A stretch of DNA of 64,000 bases from Xanthobacter flavus (lineage in GTDB: Bacteria > Pseudomonadota > Alphaproteobacteria > Rhizobiales > Xanthobacteraceae). The position numbers and the translations under genes are program-made. Positions 27,053 to 34,939 of the stretch are shown one piece after another. Under the pieces are notes generated by a model. That model was given only the letters and a program-made list of their open reading frames with translations. It did no database searches and was not told the DNA's origin. The stretch spans positions 3,369,001 through 3,433,000 of the forward strand of contig NZ_JAGGML010000001.1 in the NCBI RefSeq assembly GCF_017875275.1, written 5' to 3'. Every line of letters starts with the position of its first letter. The stretch's first letter is position 1.

Positions 27053-28243
27053 TCAGACGGGCGCCGCAAGGCGCGCGGCGGGTTCGGAATAAGCGGGCGC
27101 GTCCAGCAACGCGCGCGCGGCGTCGGCCGTGTCGGTGATGCCGCACAGGGCCATGGTCAGGTCGAGTTCCCGGCGGATGAGTTCGAGGCAGCGCGTCACT
27201 CCCGCCTCGCCCATGGCCCCGAGGCCGTAGAGAAACGCCCGGCCGATGAGCACGCCGCCTGCGCCCAGCGCCAGCGCCTTCAGCACGTCCTGTCCAGAGC
27301 GGACGCCGCCATCAAACAGCACCTCGGTGCGCGCGCCCACCGCCTCGGCGATAGCCGGCAGCGCGGAGATGCTGGACGGCGCTCCGTCGAGCTGGCGGCC
27401 GCCGTGGTTGGACACGACGATGGCATCCACCCCCGCGCGGGCAGCCGCCCGGGCGTCCTCGGGGTCCATGATGCCCTTCACGATGAGCTTGCGGTCCCAA
27501 AGGCGCCGCAGCCACCGCACGTGCTCCCAGCTGAGGGTCTGATCGAACTGCTCGGACACCCAGTGGGCCAGAGAGGAGGCATCGCTCACCCCCTCCACGT
27601 GGCCCACGATGTTGCGGAAGGTGCGCCGCTGCGTCCGCGCCATGTTCAGGCACCAGCGCGGCTTGGTGGCGAGGTTGACGAGATTGCGCAGCGTGGGGCG
27701 CGGCGGGGTCGAGAGCCCGTTCTTGATGTCGAGGTGGCGCTGGCCCTGCACGGGCAAATCCATGGTGAGCACCAGCGCCGAGCAGCCTGCGTCATGGGCG
27801 CGGGCGACGAGCCGTTCCATGAAGGCCCGGTCCTTCATCAGATAGAGCTGGAACCAGAAGGGGCGCGAAGTGTGGGCGGCGACGTCCTCGATGGAGCATA
27901 CACTGACGGTGGACAGGGTGAAGGGCACGCCGAACCGCTCCGCGGCGCGCGCGGCGAGAATCTCCCCGTCCGCCCACTGCATCCCGGCAAGACCGGTCGG
28001 GGCGAGCGCCACCGGCATGGCGACATCCTCGCCCAGCATGCGGCCGGAGAGGCTGCGCCGGGAGATGTCGATGCCGACGCGCTGGCGCAGGCGAATGGCA
28101 GCAAGGCCTTGCTCATTCGCGCGGTAGGTTGCACCGGTCCAGGAGCCGCAATCCACGTAGTCGTAGAACATGCGCGGCACCCGGCGGGCGGCCAGGCGGC
28201 GAAGGTCCTCGACCGAGGTGATGGGCGCGTCCGGGAAGATCAC
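27053..28243 (-). CDS. FMN-dependent alpha-hydroxy-acid dehydrogenase (LldD/glycolate oxidase family)
   Basis: A 396-aa TIM-barrel flavoenzyme that oxidises an L-2-hydroxy acid to a 2-oxo acid. Motifs: MFYDYVDCGSW, LAPTGLAGMQWADGE, WFQLYLMKDR, LTMDLPVQGQRHLD, VKGIMDPEDA, and SNHGGRQLDGAPSS with the catalytic His and Arg. DGGVRSGQDVLKALALGA forms the FMN phosphate site. The start is a GTG at 28243 with CAGGA upstream. It is the first gene of the GntR-controlled operon, 25 bases from the edge of the long palindrome. Lactate, glycolate or mandelate cannot be distinguished by eye. Confidence 0.92.
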   Translation of the reverse strand: MIFPDAPITSVEDLRRLAARRVPRMFYDYVDCGSWTGATYRANEQGLAAIRLRQRVGIDISRRSLSGRMLGEDVAMPVALAPTGLAGMQWADGEILAARAAERFGVPFTLSTVSVCSIEDVAAHTSRPFWFQLYLMKDRAFMERLVARAHDAGCSALVLTMDLPVQGQRHLDIKNGLSTPPRPTLRNLVNLATKPRWCLNMARTQRRTFRNIVGHVEGVSDASSLAHWVSEQFDQTLSWEHVRWLRRLWDRKLIVKGIMDPEDARAAARAGVDAIVVSNHGGRQLDGAPSSISALPAIAEAVGARTEVLFDGGVRSGQDVLKALALGAGGVLIGRAFLYGLGAMGEAGVTRCLELIRRELDLTMALCGITDTADAARALLDAPAYSEPAARLAAPV

Positions 28244-28267
28244 TCTAGCTGTCCTGAGGCGTGGCCA

Positions 28268-28297
28268 AAAACGTACTTTGGATTCAAAGTACGTTTT
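28268..28297. promoter_or_regulatory. Perfect 30-bp palindrome, probable GntR operator
   Basis: Left arm AAAACGTACTTTG (28268-28280), spacer GATT, then the exact reverse complement CAAAGTACGTTTT (28285-28297). It lies in the divergent gap between the dehydrogenase operon (start 28243) and the GntR regulator (start 28410). A 13-bp perfect arm in GC-rich DNA is not chance. Its location close to the operon start suggests repression by overlap with the promoter; a terminator is unlikely because neither gene ends here. Confidence 0.85.
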
Positions 28298-28409
28298 ATG
28301 TTAGAAGCCATGCGACGGGTCCTGTCAAGGGTGCGGACCTCTTGCATCGGGCTGTCGCTGCCGATAGGCGCGAACGATGCCGCGCGGAACCGGGAGAACG
28401 GAGCAGGCC

Positions 28410-29399
28410 ATGGGGGTTGAAAAAGCCGGCAAGGACGCTGACGCCGCGGCGGGCGGCTCCCTTCAGGACCGGACCTATCTCCAGCTCCGCGAGATGATCG
28501 CCGCCGGCCAGATCCGTCCCGGCGAGCGCCTGCTGGAGGCGGAGGTGGTCCGCGCTTTCGGCATCAGTCGGTCGCCGGCCCGACAGGCGCTGGAGCGGCT
28601 GCGCCGGGATGGCGTGGTGGAACCGCTCGAAGGCCGTGGCTACCGGGTTCCCGGCGGCGCACCATCCGACACGGCGGTGCTCGATCCCGTGGACATGTCG
28701 GCGCCCCGGCAGTGGGAGCGGATGTATCAAGAGGTCGAGCAGGAATTGTTCGTACGCACCCTGTTCGGTTCGGTGCGTCTGAACGAACTGCGTCTGGCCG
28801 AGCATTTCGGCGTCAGCCGGACGGTGACCCGGGACCTGCTGGCGCGGATGCACGGCGTCGGCCTCATCGCCAAGGATCATGCCGGCCACTGGATCGCCGA
28901 GCAGATGACGCCGGATCGCATCCGCCATCTCTACGAGCTGCGCTGCCTGCTGGAGCCGGCGGCCTTGCGCCAGGCGGCGCCCCGCGTGCCCGCCGCCGTG
29001 CTGGCGGACATGCGCGCCCGCGTCCTCGCCACTCGCGCAGAAACACCCATCAGCAGCACGCGCTTCGACGAGGCGGAAACCGATCTTCACATCACGCTGC
29101 TCGGCTATTGCGCGAACCCGGAGATCATGCGCGCCCTGAAGCGCACGCACCTCCTGTTCGGCCCCACCCGCCACCTCTTCGATCCGTTCCTGGGCATTCC
29201 CATCCGGTTGATCGTAGCGGCGCTGGACGAGCACATCGAGATCATCGACCTTCTGCTGGAGGCCCAGCCGGAGCGGGCCGCGCAGGCCCTTGAGGCCCAT
29301 CTGAGGGACGCCGTCGAGCGCTGGCTCCGCCGCTTCGAGATCACCGCCAAGGGCAAGCCGATCCCCGTCCCGTCCTATCTCCAGGCCGTCGCGGACTGA
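28410..29399 (+). CDS. GntR/FadR-type regulator with two winged-helix domains
   Basis: A 329-aa regulator. A first GntR winged helix (about residues 20-85) reads LREMIAAGQIRPGERLLEAE and FGISRSPARQALERLRRDG. A second, more diverged one (about 100-165) reads LFGSVRLNELRLAEHFGVSR and TVTRDLLARMHGVGLI. An FCD-type ligand domain (about 170-310) follows, with LYELRCLLEPAALR and DLHITLLGYCANPE. Ordinary FadR-type proteins have one winged helix and about 220-250 residues. The ATG at 28410 is preceded by GGAGCAGGCC. It is divergent from the dehydrogenase operon across the 30-bp palindrome. Confidence 0.9.
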   Translation: MGVEKAGKDADAAAGGSLQDRTYLQLREMIAAGQIRPGERLLEAEVVRAFGISRSPARQALERLRRDGVVEPLEGRGYRVPGGAPSDTAVLDPVDMSAPRQWERMYQEVEQELFVRTLFGSVRLNELRLAEHFGVSRTVTRDLLARMHGVGLIAKDHAGHWIAEQMTPDRIRHLYELRCLLEPAALRQAAPRVPAAVLADMRARVLATRAETPISSTRFDEAETDLHITLLGYCANPEIMRALKRTHLLFGPTRHLFDPFLGIPIRLIVAALDEHIEIIDLLLEAQPERAAQALEAHLRDAVERWLRRFEITAKGKPIPVPSYLQAVAD

Positions 29400-29425
29400 A
29401 CGGCCGGCCGTGTCCTCGCCGGCGT

Positions 29426-29451
29426 CCATCGGCGTCCCCTTGGGCCGATGG
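29426..29451 (+). terminator. Candidate terminator after the GntR gene
   Basis: CCATCGGC (29426-29433), 10-base loop, GCCGATGG (29444-29451), followed by a weak CGATTTC tail. It begins 27 bases after the GntR stop. Confidence 0.4.
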
Positions 29452-29630
29452 CGATTTCAGATACACCAGGCTGATACCTGCAGGGCATGAAGGGACTGAA
29501 GAGTCGGAGAAAGCCGACGAAGAAGTACTCGCCAAAACGAACGGCATGGGCCAAGTATGCCGAGCGCGTTGGTGAGAATACCGGGGTCTGGTTATTTTAC
29601 CTCCGCGCCAAAAAAGGCGGGGGAGGCCCC

Positions 29631-29834
29631 ATGATACCGCATCCTTGCACCCGATTCCCGTGCCCCTCGCCAGGCTGCGAACACTGCGACCCGCTCATCA
29701 TGAGCCTGCCTGTCCCGGATACTACGCTGCCGCCCTACTGCCCCGGATGGGAATGCCCGCGCTGCCACAAGATCAATGCGCGGGGAGTGGGGGAATGCGA
29801 TTGCGAACCGCGAAAAAAAGAAGGCGAGAAATAG
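29631..29834 (+). CDS. Small cysteine-rich zinc-ribbon-like protein
   Basis: A 67-aa ORF with GGGGGAGGCCCC directly before the ATG at 29631. Cysteines are arranged CTRFPC, CEHC, then CPGWECPRCHK and CDC near the C terminus, a pattern like the small zinc-ribbon proteins found in phages and mobile elements. The frame stays open upstream to an ATG at 29487 (115 aa, lysine-rich), but the internal start has the better ribosome site. It stands alone between the GntR gene and the sigma-54 activator. No function is known to me; existence as a gene is likely but not proved. Confidence 0.5.
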   Translation: MIPHPCTRFPCPSPGCEHCDPLIMSLPVPDTTLPPYCPGWECPRCHKINARGVGECDCEPRKKEGEK

Positions 29835-30066
29835 TGCCGGCTTCGCGCGCAAACGCCCTTGGCTTCGGTCTGACGTGCAGTTGAGGACAGGCAGTGCACG
29901 AAACCGGGCTGTTACCTGACGACCGTCGAGCCTGGACAGAGTTCGCGACGGTGGCGTGTTTACCTTCCACGGGCGTGGTGCGCACTCCCGGCTTGGACCG
30001 AAACATGGCGAGCCCCTCCGCTGCCGCCGGAACCCGAGAAGCGCGCGGGCCAGCGCTTCTTCAGCC

Positions 30067-31452
30067 TCACGCGGCCCCGTATTGCTTGATCTTCGCGTAG
30101 AGACTGCTGCGCGACAGGCCCAGAAATCTTGCCGCCTCCCGCTTATTGCCCGCCGCCTGTTGCAGCGCGTCGGCAATCATCGAGCGCTCCAGCCTGGCGA
30201 CGGCGCCGCCGAGATCAAGGACCGGCGACGCTTCGTTCTCGTGCGCTGCGGATGGAAGAACGTCCGCGACATGGTCCGCCTCGATCCGCGCCCCGTCGCT
30301 GCGCACATAGATCTGCTCGATGACGTTGGCGAGCTCGCGCACATTGCCCGGCCAGTCATGGCGCTCCAGCCGCGCCACGGCGGCCGCCGTCAGCGGACGG
30401 ATGGCGACGCCGAAGGCGGCGGCGGTCTGCTCGCTGAAGCGGGAGGCCAGCAGTTCCACGTCTCCCGCCCGCTCGCGCAAGGGCGGCAGGTGGATGGGCA
30501 GCACGTTGAGCCGGTAATAGAGATCCTGCCGGAACGTGCCCGCACGCACCATGTCGGCGAGGGGGCGGCTAGTGGCGGCGATGATCCGCACGTCCACCCG
30601 CAACGGCTGGTTGGAGCCCACGGGCTCCACCTCGCCATCCTGCAGCGCGCGCAACAGCTTTGCCTGCAGGCCTAGCGGCATGTCGCCGATCTCATCGAGG
30701 AACAGCGTGCCCTCGTGGGCGATCTGGAACTTGCCGGGCCTCGGCTGGCGGGCGGCCCCGGTGAAGGCGCCCGGCGCCACGCCGAAGAATTCCGCCTCCA
30801 GCAGGTTTTCCGGCACCGCCGCCACATTGATGGCCACGAACGGCCGGCTCATGCGCTTGGAGGCGGCATGGATGGCATGCGCGGCCATTTCCTTGCCCGT
30901 GCCGGTCTCGCCGAGGAGCAGCACGGCGGACCCGACCTCGCCCGCCCGGCGCAGCAGGCGCGCCAGCTGCCGCATGGCGGGGCTCGCGCCGAGGATGTGC
31001 TCGGCGGTGAAGCGCACGGCCCGCTTGGCGGAGAAGGCCTGCTCCATCCGGCTGAGTCGCGACTGCATCTGATGGAGCCGCTCGGCGATGGGCCGCAGAT
31101 AGGGAATGCTGTCCTTGAGGGCGAAGGCGATGGCGCCGATGATCTCGCCCGTCTCGTCCCGAAGCGGAAGCCGCGTCACCAGCAGCCAGCGGTCGCCATA
31201 CTGGATGATGTCGAGGGGATGGGGATGGCCGGTCTCCACCACCTCGCGCATCCGGCTATGGGGGATGACGCGCTCGATCTCCTGCCCCACCAGATCGGCA
31301 AGGTCCGGCTTGCCGAGCAGCGCCAGCTGGCCCTCGCTGAACCAGACGACCCGGGACTCCCGATCGACGAGGGTCGCCCCGTCGATCATGCCCTCCACCA
31401 TGCCCAGGAGCGCTCTGGCGGCGGCGAAGCGTTCGTCGGCGATGGTGGTCAT
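30067..31452 (-). CDS. Sigma-54-dependent transcriptional activator (PAS-AAA+-Fis)
   Basis: A 461-aa enhancer-binding protein. A PAS-like sensor (about residues 15-125, DGATLVDRESRVVWFSEGQ) precedes the AAA+ domain: LLLGETGTGKE Walker A, GAFTGA sigma-54 contact loop, LFLDEIGDMP Walker B, and WPGNVRELANVIEQ. The Fis-type helix-turn-helix at the C terminus reads NKREAARFLGLSRSSLYAKI. With no receiver domain, it probably senses a small ligand directly. It is divergent from the -24/-12 promoter at 31680, the likely target. Confidence 0.93.
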   Translation of the reverse strand: MTTIADERFAAARALLGMVEGMIDGATLVDRESRVVWFSEGQLALLGKPDLADLVGQEIERVIPHSRMREVVETGHPHPLDIIQYGDRWLLVTRLPLRDETGEIIGAIAFALKDSIPYLRPIAERLHQMQSRLSRMEQAFSAKRAVRFTAEHILGASPAMRQLARLLRRAGEVGSAVLLLGETGTGKEMAAHAIHAASKRMSRPFVAINVAAVPENLLEAEFFGVAPGAFTGAARQPRPGKFQIAHEGTLFLDEIGDMPLGLQAKLLRALQDGEVEPVGSNQPLRVDVRIIAATSRPLADMVRAGTFRQDLYYRLNVLPIHLPPLRERAGDVELLASRFSEQTAAAFGVAIRPLTAAAVARLERHDWPGNVRELANVIEQIYVRSDGARIEADHVADVLPSAAHENEASPVLDLGGAVARLERSMIADALQQAAGNKREAARFLGLSRSSLYAKIKQYGAA

Positions 31453-31453
31453 G

Positions 31454-31604
31454 GGACAAATCCCGATGGATGAGTGTCGCATTTCTGGACGCGCATGTCG
31501 GTTATCTGGACATCAGGCGTGCGGGCCGTTGTCAATGGACAAATCGGCCCCTTCGCTGACGGACCTCGGCAGGTCCGAGGCGCCTCTGTCCGGAATGCTG
31601 GACA
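31454..31604. promoter_or_regulatory. Cluster of TGTCC/GGACA half-sites, candidate activator-binding region
   Basis: GGACA or its near variant recurs at 31454-31458, 31486-31490 (TGGAC), 31508-31512, in TTGTC-N4-GACAA at 31529-31542, and in TGTCC-N8-GGACA at 31587-31604. The last pair ends 76 bases upstream of the -24 element, in the range expected for enhancer sites of a sigma-54 activator. Confidence 0.5.
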
Positions 31605-31679
31605 CATCTGACGTCGAGCTTGGCCGGGCCGCCTGCGCAATCCGTTGATTTTGCTGGTTCGGCGCGGCGCTCCGGCCGC

Positions 31680-31694
31680 TGGCACGCGCCTTGC
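31680..31694 (+). promoter_or_regulatory. Sigma-54 (-24/-12) promoter
   Basis: TGGCAC (31680-31685), five bases, TTGC (31691-31694): an exact match to the invariant parts of the RpoN consensus TGGCAC-N5-TTGC. It lies 58 bases before the hydroxyacyl-CoA dehydrogenase start and opposite a sigma-54 activator gene. Confidence 0.85.
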
Positions 31695-31752
31695 GCAGGG
31701 ACAAGGCAAAACAGGTCGCCCTGACGGCGGGCGCGCAAGACATCGGGACGAA

Positions 31753-32661
31753 ATGCAGCCGAAGAGGATCGCCGTCATTGGCGCCGGCCTGATGGGCCAT
31801 GGCATCGCGCAGGCCTTCGCCGGTGCCGGGCTGCCTGTTTCCATTCACGACGCCGACCCGGCACGCCGCGCCGGCGTTCCCGGCCGCATCCGCGAGAGTC
31901 TCGAACGGCTGGGTGCCGATCCCGCCGCCGTGGACCGGGTGACGCCCGCCGATACGCTCGCCGCGGCGGTGGCCGGCGCCGATGTGGTGATCGAGGCGGT
32001 GCCGGAAGATCTTGAGCTGAAGAAGAGGGTGTTCGCGGAGATCGAGGCCGCCGCCCCGCCTCACGCGCTGCTCGCCAGCAACACTTCGGTCATTCCCATC
32101 ATGCAGATCATGGCCGGGCTCGCCCACCGGCGGCGGGCCATGGGCACCCATTGGTGGAACCCGCCGCACCAGATCCCCCTCGTGGAGGTGGTGCAGGCCG
32201 AGGACACAGGCGTCGCCGAGGTCGCGGCCATGATGGCGCTCCTCGCCGGCATCGGAAAGAAGCCGGTGCATGTGCGCCGCGACGTACCGGGCTTCATCGG
32301 CAATCGGCTGCAGCATGCCTTGTGGCGCGAAGCCATCGCGCTCGTTCAGGCCGGCGTCTGCGATGCCGCGACCGTGGACGAGGTGGTGAAGGAGAGTTTC
32401 GGCCGTCGCCTCGCGGTGCTGGGCCCGCTGGAGAATGCCGACCTTGTTGGCACGGACCTGACGCTGATGGTCCACCGCTATGTCCTGCACGACCTCGACC
32501 GCACGCCCGGCCCCCTGCCGCTGCTGGAAGAGCTTGTCGCCGACGGTCGCCTCGGCATGAAGACCGGCGGGGGCTTCCGGGACTGGACCGAGGCGGAGGC
32601 GCAGGCGGTGCGCACGCGCCTCGCGGACCATCTGCGCCGGTTCGACGTTCACGACACATGA
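31753..32661 (+). CDS. 3-hydroxyacyl-CoA dehydrogenase family protein
   Basis: A 302-aa NAD-dependent dehydrogenase with Rossmann motif IAVIGAGLMGHGIAQAFA, ADVVIEAVPEDLELKK, SNTSVIPIMQI, the catalytic-His region GTHWWNPPHQIPLVEVV and DVPGFIGNRLQHALWREA. The WWNPPH form departs from the HFFNP of standard 3-hydroxybutyryl-CoA dehydrogenases, so the substrate may be another hydroxy acid or ester. It is the first gene downstream of the sigma-54 promoter and lies 13 bases before bdhA. Confidence 0.9.
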   Translation: MQPKRIAVIGAGLMGHGIAQAFAGAGLPVSIHDADPARRAGVPGRIRESLERLGADPAAVDRVTPADTLAAAVAGADVVIEAVPEDLELKKRVFAEIEAAAPPHALLASNTSVIPIMQIMAGLAHRRRAMGTHWWNPPHQIPLVEVVQAEDTGVAEVAAMMALLAGIGKKPVHVRRDVPGFIGNRLQHALWREAIALVQAGVCDAATVDEVVKESFGRRLAVLGPLENADLVGTDLTLMVHRYVLHDLDRTPGPLPLLEELVADGRLGMKTGGGFRDWTEAEAQAVRTRLADHLRRFDVHDT

Positions 32662-32674
32662 GAGAGACCACACC

Positions 32675-33454
32675 ATGAAAGGCCGCAACGCTATCGTCAC
32701 CGGCTCCACCTCCGGCATCGGCCTCGCCATCGCGCGGGCGTTGGCGGGGGAGGGCTGCAACGTGATGCTCAACGGTCTCGGCGATGCGGGCGAGATCGAG
32801 GCCGTCCGCGCCGATCTCGCCGCGGCCGCCGGTACGAAGATCGCCTATAACGGCGCCGATGTGAGCCGCCCGGCCGAGGTCCGCGCTTTGGTCGCGGCAG
32901 CGTGCGCGGAACTGGGCCCGGTGGACATTCTCGTGAACAATGCCGGCATCCAGCATGTCTCGGCGCTGGCGGATTTTCCGGACGAGCAGTGGGACCGCCT
33001 CGTCGCGGTGAACCTCTCCGCCGCCTTTCACGCCAGCAAGGCGGTCATCGGTTCCATGACGGAGCGGCGCTTCGGCCGCATCGTCAACATCGCCTCCGTG
33101 CTCGGGCTCGTGGGCGCGCCGCACAAGGTGGCCTATGTGGCCACCAAGCACGGCCTCGTGGGGATCACCAAATCCATCGCGATCGAGGTGGCGGAGACCG
33201 GCGTCACCTGCAACGCCGTCTGCCCCGGCATGGTGATGACGCCGATCATCGAGATGCAGGTGGCCGACCAGGCGAAGGTCACGGGCCTGTCGCCCGAGGA
33301 CGTTGTGAAGGAGGTGTTCCTCCAGAACCAGCCCATCCGCCGCCCGGTGACGGCGGAGGAGATCGCCGGGGCCGTCGTGTTCCTGTGCTCGCCGGCCGGC
33401 TCGGGCGTCACGGGCACGACGCTGGCGGTGGATGGCGGCTACGTCGCCCGCTGA
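32675..33454 (+). CDS. bdhA: 3-hydroxybutyrate dehydrogenase
   Basis: A 259-aa SDR with the sequence pattern of bacterial D-3-hydroxybutyrate dehydrogenase: AIVTGSTSGIGLAIARALA, NNAGIQHVSALADFP, NIASVLGLVGAPHK, YVATKHGLVGITKS (Tyr-Lys pair) and NAVCPGMVMTPI. It would interconvert 3-hydroxybutyrate and acetoacetate. It is co-transcribed with the upstream dehydrogenase and followed 71 bases later by a binding-protein gene. Confidence 0.92.
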   Translation: MKGRNAIVTGSTSGIGLAIARALAGEGCNVMLNGLGDAGEIEAVRADLAAAAGTKIAYNGADVSRPAEVRALVAAACAELGPVDILVNNAGIQHVSALADFPDEQWDRLVAVNLSAAFHASKAVIGSMTERRFGRIVNIASVLGLVGAPHKVAYVATKHGLVGITKSIAIEVAETGVTCNAVCPGMVMTPIIEMQVADQAKVTGLSPEDVVKEVFLQNQPIRRPVTAEEIAGAVVFLCSPAGSGVTGTTLAVDGGYVAR

Positions 33455-33525
33455 AGGCTCCGAAAGGTTCCATCGACGCGTTCAAGCAAACAAAGCTCAG
33501 CAAACATAACGCAGGGAGAAATCGC

Positions 33526-34734
33526 ATGAAGGGTCTCATGGTTGCCGCGGCGCTCGGCACCGCCGTCGCCGCGCTCGCAGGGCCGGCTTCTGCCCAGATG
33601 TCCGACGGCAAGATCAAGATCGGCCTGCTGTCCGATCTCGCCGGCGTCTATTCCGACATCAACGGGGAGGGCTCGGCCCAGGCGGCCCGGCTCGCGGCGG
33701 AAGAGTTCGGCAACGCCATCAACGGCGTGCCGGTGGAGATCATCGTCGGCGATCACCAGAACAAGGCGGACGTGGCGGCGAGCCTCGCCCGCAAGTGGAT
33801 CGACACCGAGCAGGTGGACGTGGTGGCCGACGTGCCGAACTCCGCCGCCGCGCTGGCCGTGCAGGCCATCACCAAGGAGCGCAAGCGCATCTTCCTCATG
33901 TCCGGCCCCGGCTCGGTGGACCTCACCGGCAAGGCGTGCAGCCCCTACGGCTTCATGTGGACCTGGGACACCCACTCGGTGTCGGCGGCCACCGCCCGCG
34001 CGCTGGTGACCAAGGGCGACAAGAGCTGGTTCTTCATCACCGCCGACTATGCCTTCGGCCATTCGCTGGAGGAGGAGGCATCCAAGACGGTGAAGGCCAT
34101 GGGCGGCACCGTGAAGGGCGGCGTCCGCGTGCCCCTCGCGACCTCGGATTTCTCCTCTTTCCTGCTGCAGGCGCAGGCGTCGGGCGCCAAGGTGGTGGCC
34201 CTCGCCAATGCCGGCGGCGACACCATCAATTCCGTGAAGCAGGCGACCGAGTTCGGCCTGCCGCAGGGTGGGCAGACGCTCGCCGGCCTGCTCCTCAACA
34301 TCAACGACATCCACGCGCTGACGCTGCCGGTGGCGAAGGGCCTCATCCTGTCCAACTCGTTCTACTGGGACATGAACGACGAGACCCGCGCCTGGTCGAA
34401 GAAGTTCGAGGCCAAGACCGGCCGCAAGCCTTCCATGAACCAGGCGGGCGTCTATTCCGCCGTCCGCCACTATCTCCAGGCGGTGAAGGACCTCGGCACG
34501 GACGACGCCGACAAGGTGGCCGCCAAGATGCGCGCCACGCCGGTCACCGACATGATGATGAAGGACGCGAAGATCGGCGAGAATGGGCGTGTATTTAACA
34601 ACATGTACCTCTTCGAGGTGAAGAAGCCTCAGGATTCCAAGGGTCCGTGGGATTATCTCACGCTCCTCCAGACGGTGCCCGGCGCCGAAGCCTACATCCC
34701 GGTCAAGGACAGCGGCTGCCCGCTGGTGAGGTAG
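33526..34734 (+). CDS. ABC transporter substrate-binding protein, LivK type (paralogue of 24943 gene)
   Basis: A 402-aa periplasmic binding protein with signal peptide MVAAALGTAVAALAGPASA and mature start QMSDGKIKIGLLSDLAGVYS. DHQNKADVAAS, DVPNSAAALAV, DLTGKACSP, TADYAFGH, DFSSFLLQAQASGA and NAGGDTINS recur in the paralogue. AGGGAGAAATCGC precedes the ATG. It follows bdhA in the sigma-54 unit, so its ligand is probably a hydroxy acid or a precursor handled by those dehydrogenases. No membrane components lie nearby. Confidence 0.92.
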   Translation: MKGLMVAAALGTAVAALAGPASAQMSDGKIKIGLLSDLAGVYSDINGEGSAQAARLAAEEFGNAINGVPVEIIVGDHQNKADVAASLARKWIDTEQVDVVADVPNSAAALAVQAITKERKRIFLMSGPGSVDLTGKACSPYGFMWTWDTHSVSAATARALVTKGDKSWFFITADYAFGHSLEEEASKTVKAMGGTVKGGVRVPLATSDFSSFLLQAQASGAKVVALANAGGDTINSVKQATEFGLPQGGQTLAGLLLNINDIHALTLPVAKGLILSNSFYWDMNDETRAWSKKFEAKTGRKPSMNQAGVYSAVRHYLQAVKDLGTDDADKVAAKMRATPVTDMMMKDAKIGENGRVFNNMYLFEVKKPQDSKGPWDYLTLLQTVPGAEAYIPVKDSGCPLVR

Positions 34735-34939
34735 CAGCCAGAGGCCCAGCTCGCGGCGACGCACGACCTCCGATTGGGCGCGGGTGATGGGGTGCATTGA
34801 AGGATAAGCCTGGCGGCCGCCTGCGGGACGGTTGCCCGGCTTCCCTCTGTTAAAGTGCAGCCCGTCAGGGCGATGAGCGGGGTGATCGCCTGTGTCAAAT
34901 CGTGCGGCGGTCTCACCCAGATCTTCGACACGCCGGTCA

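Noticed and set aside
28268-28297. Reading the 30-bp palindrome as an intrinsic terminator
   Set aside because: It has A and T flanks, but lies between divergent starts with no gene ending there, so an operator explains it better.
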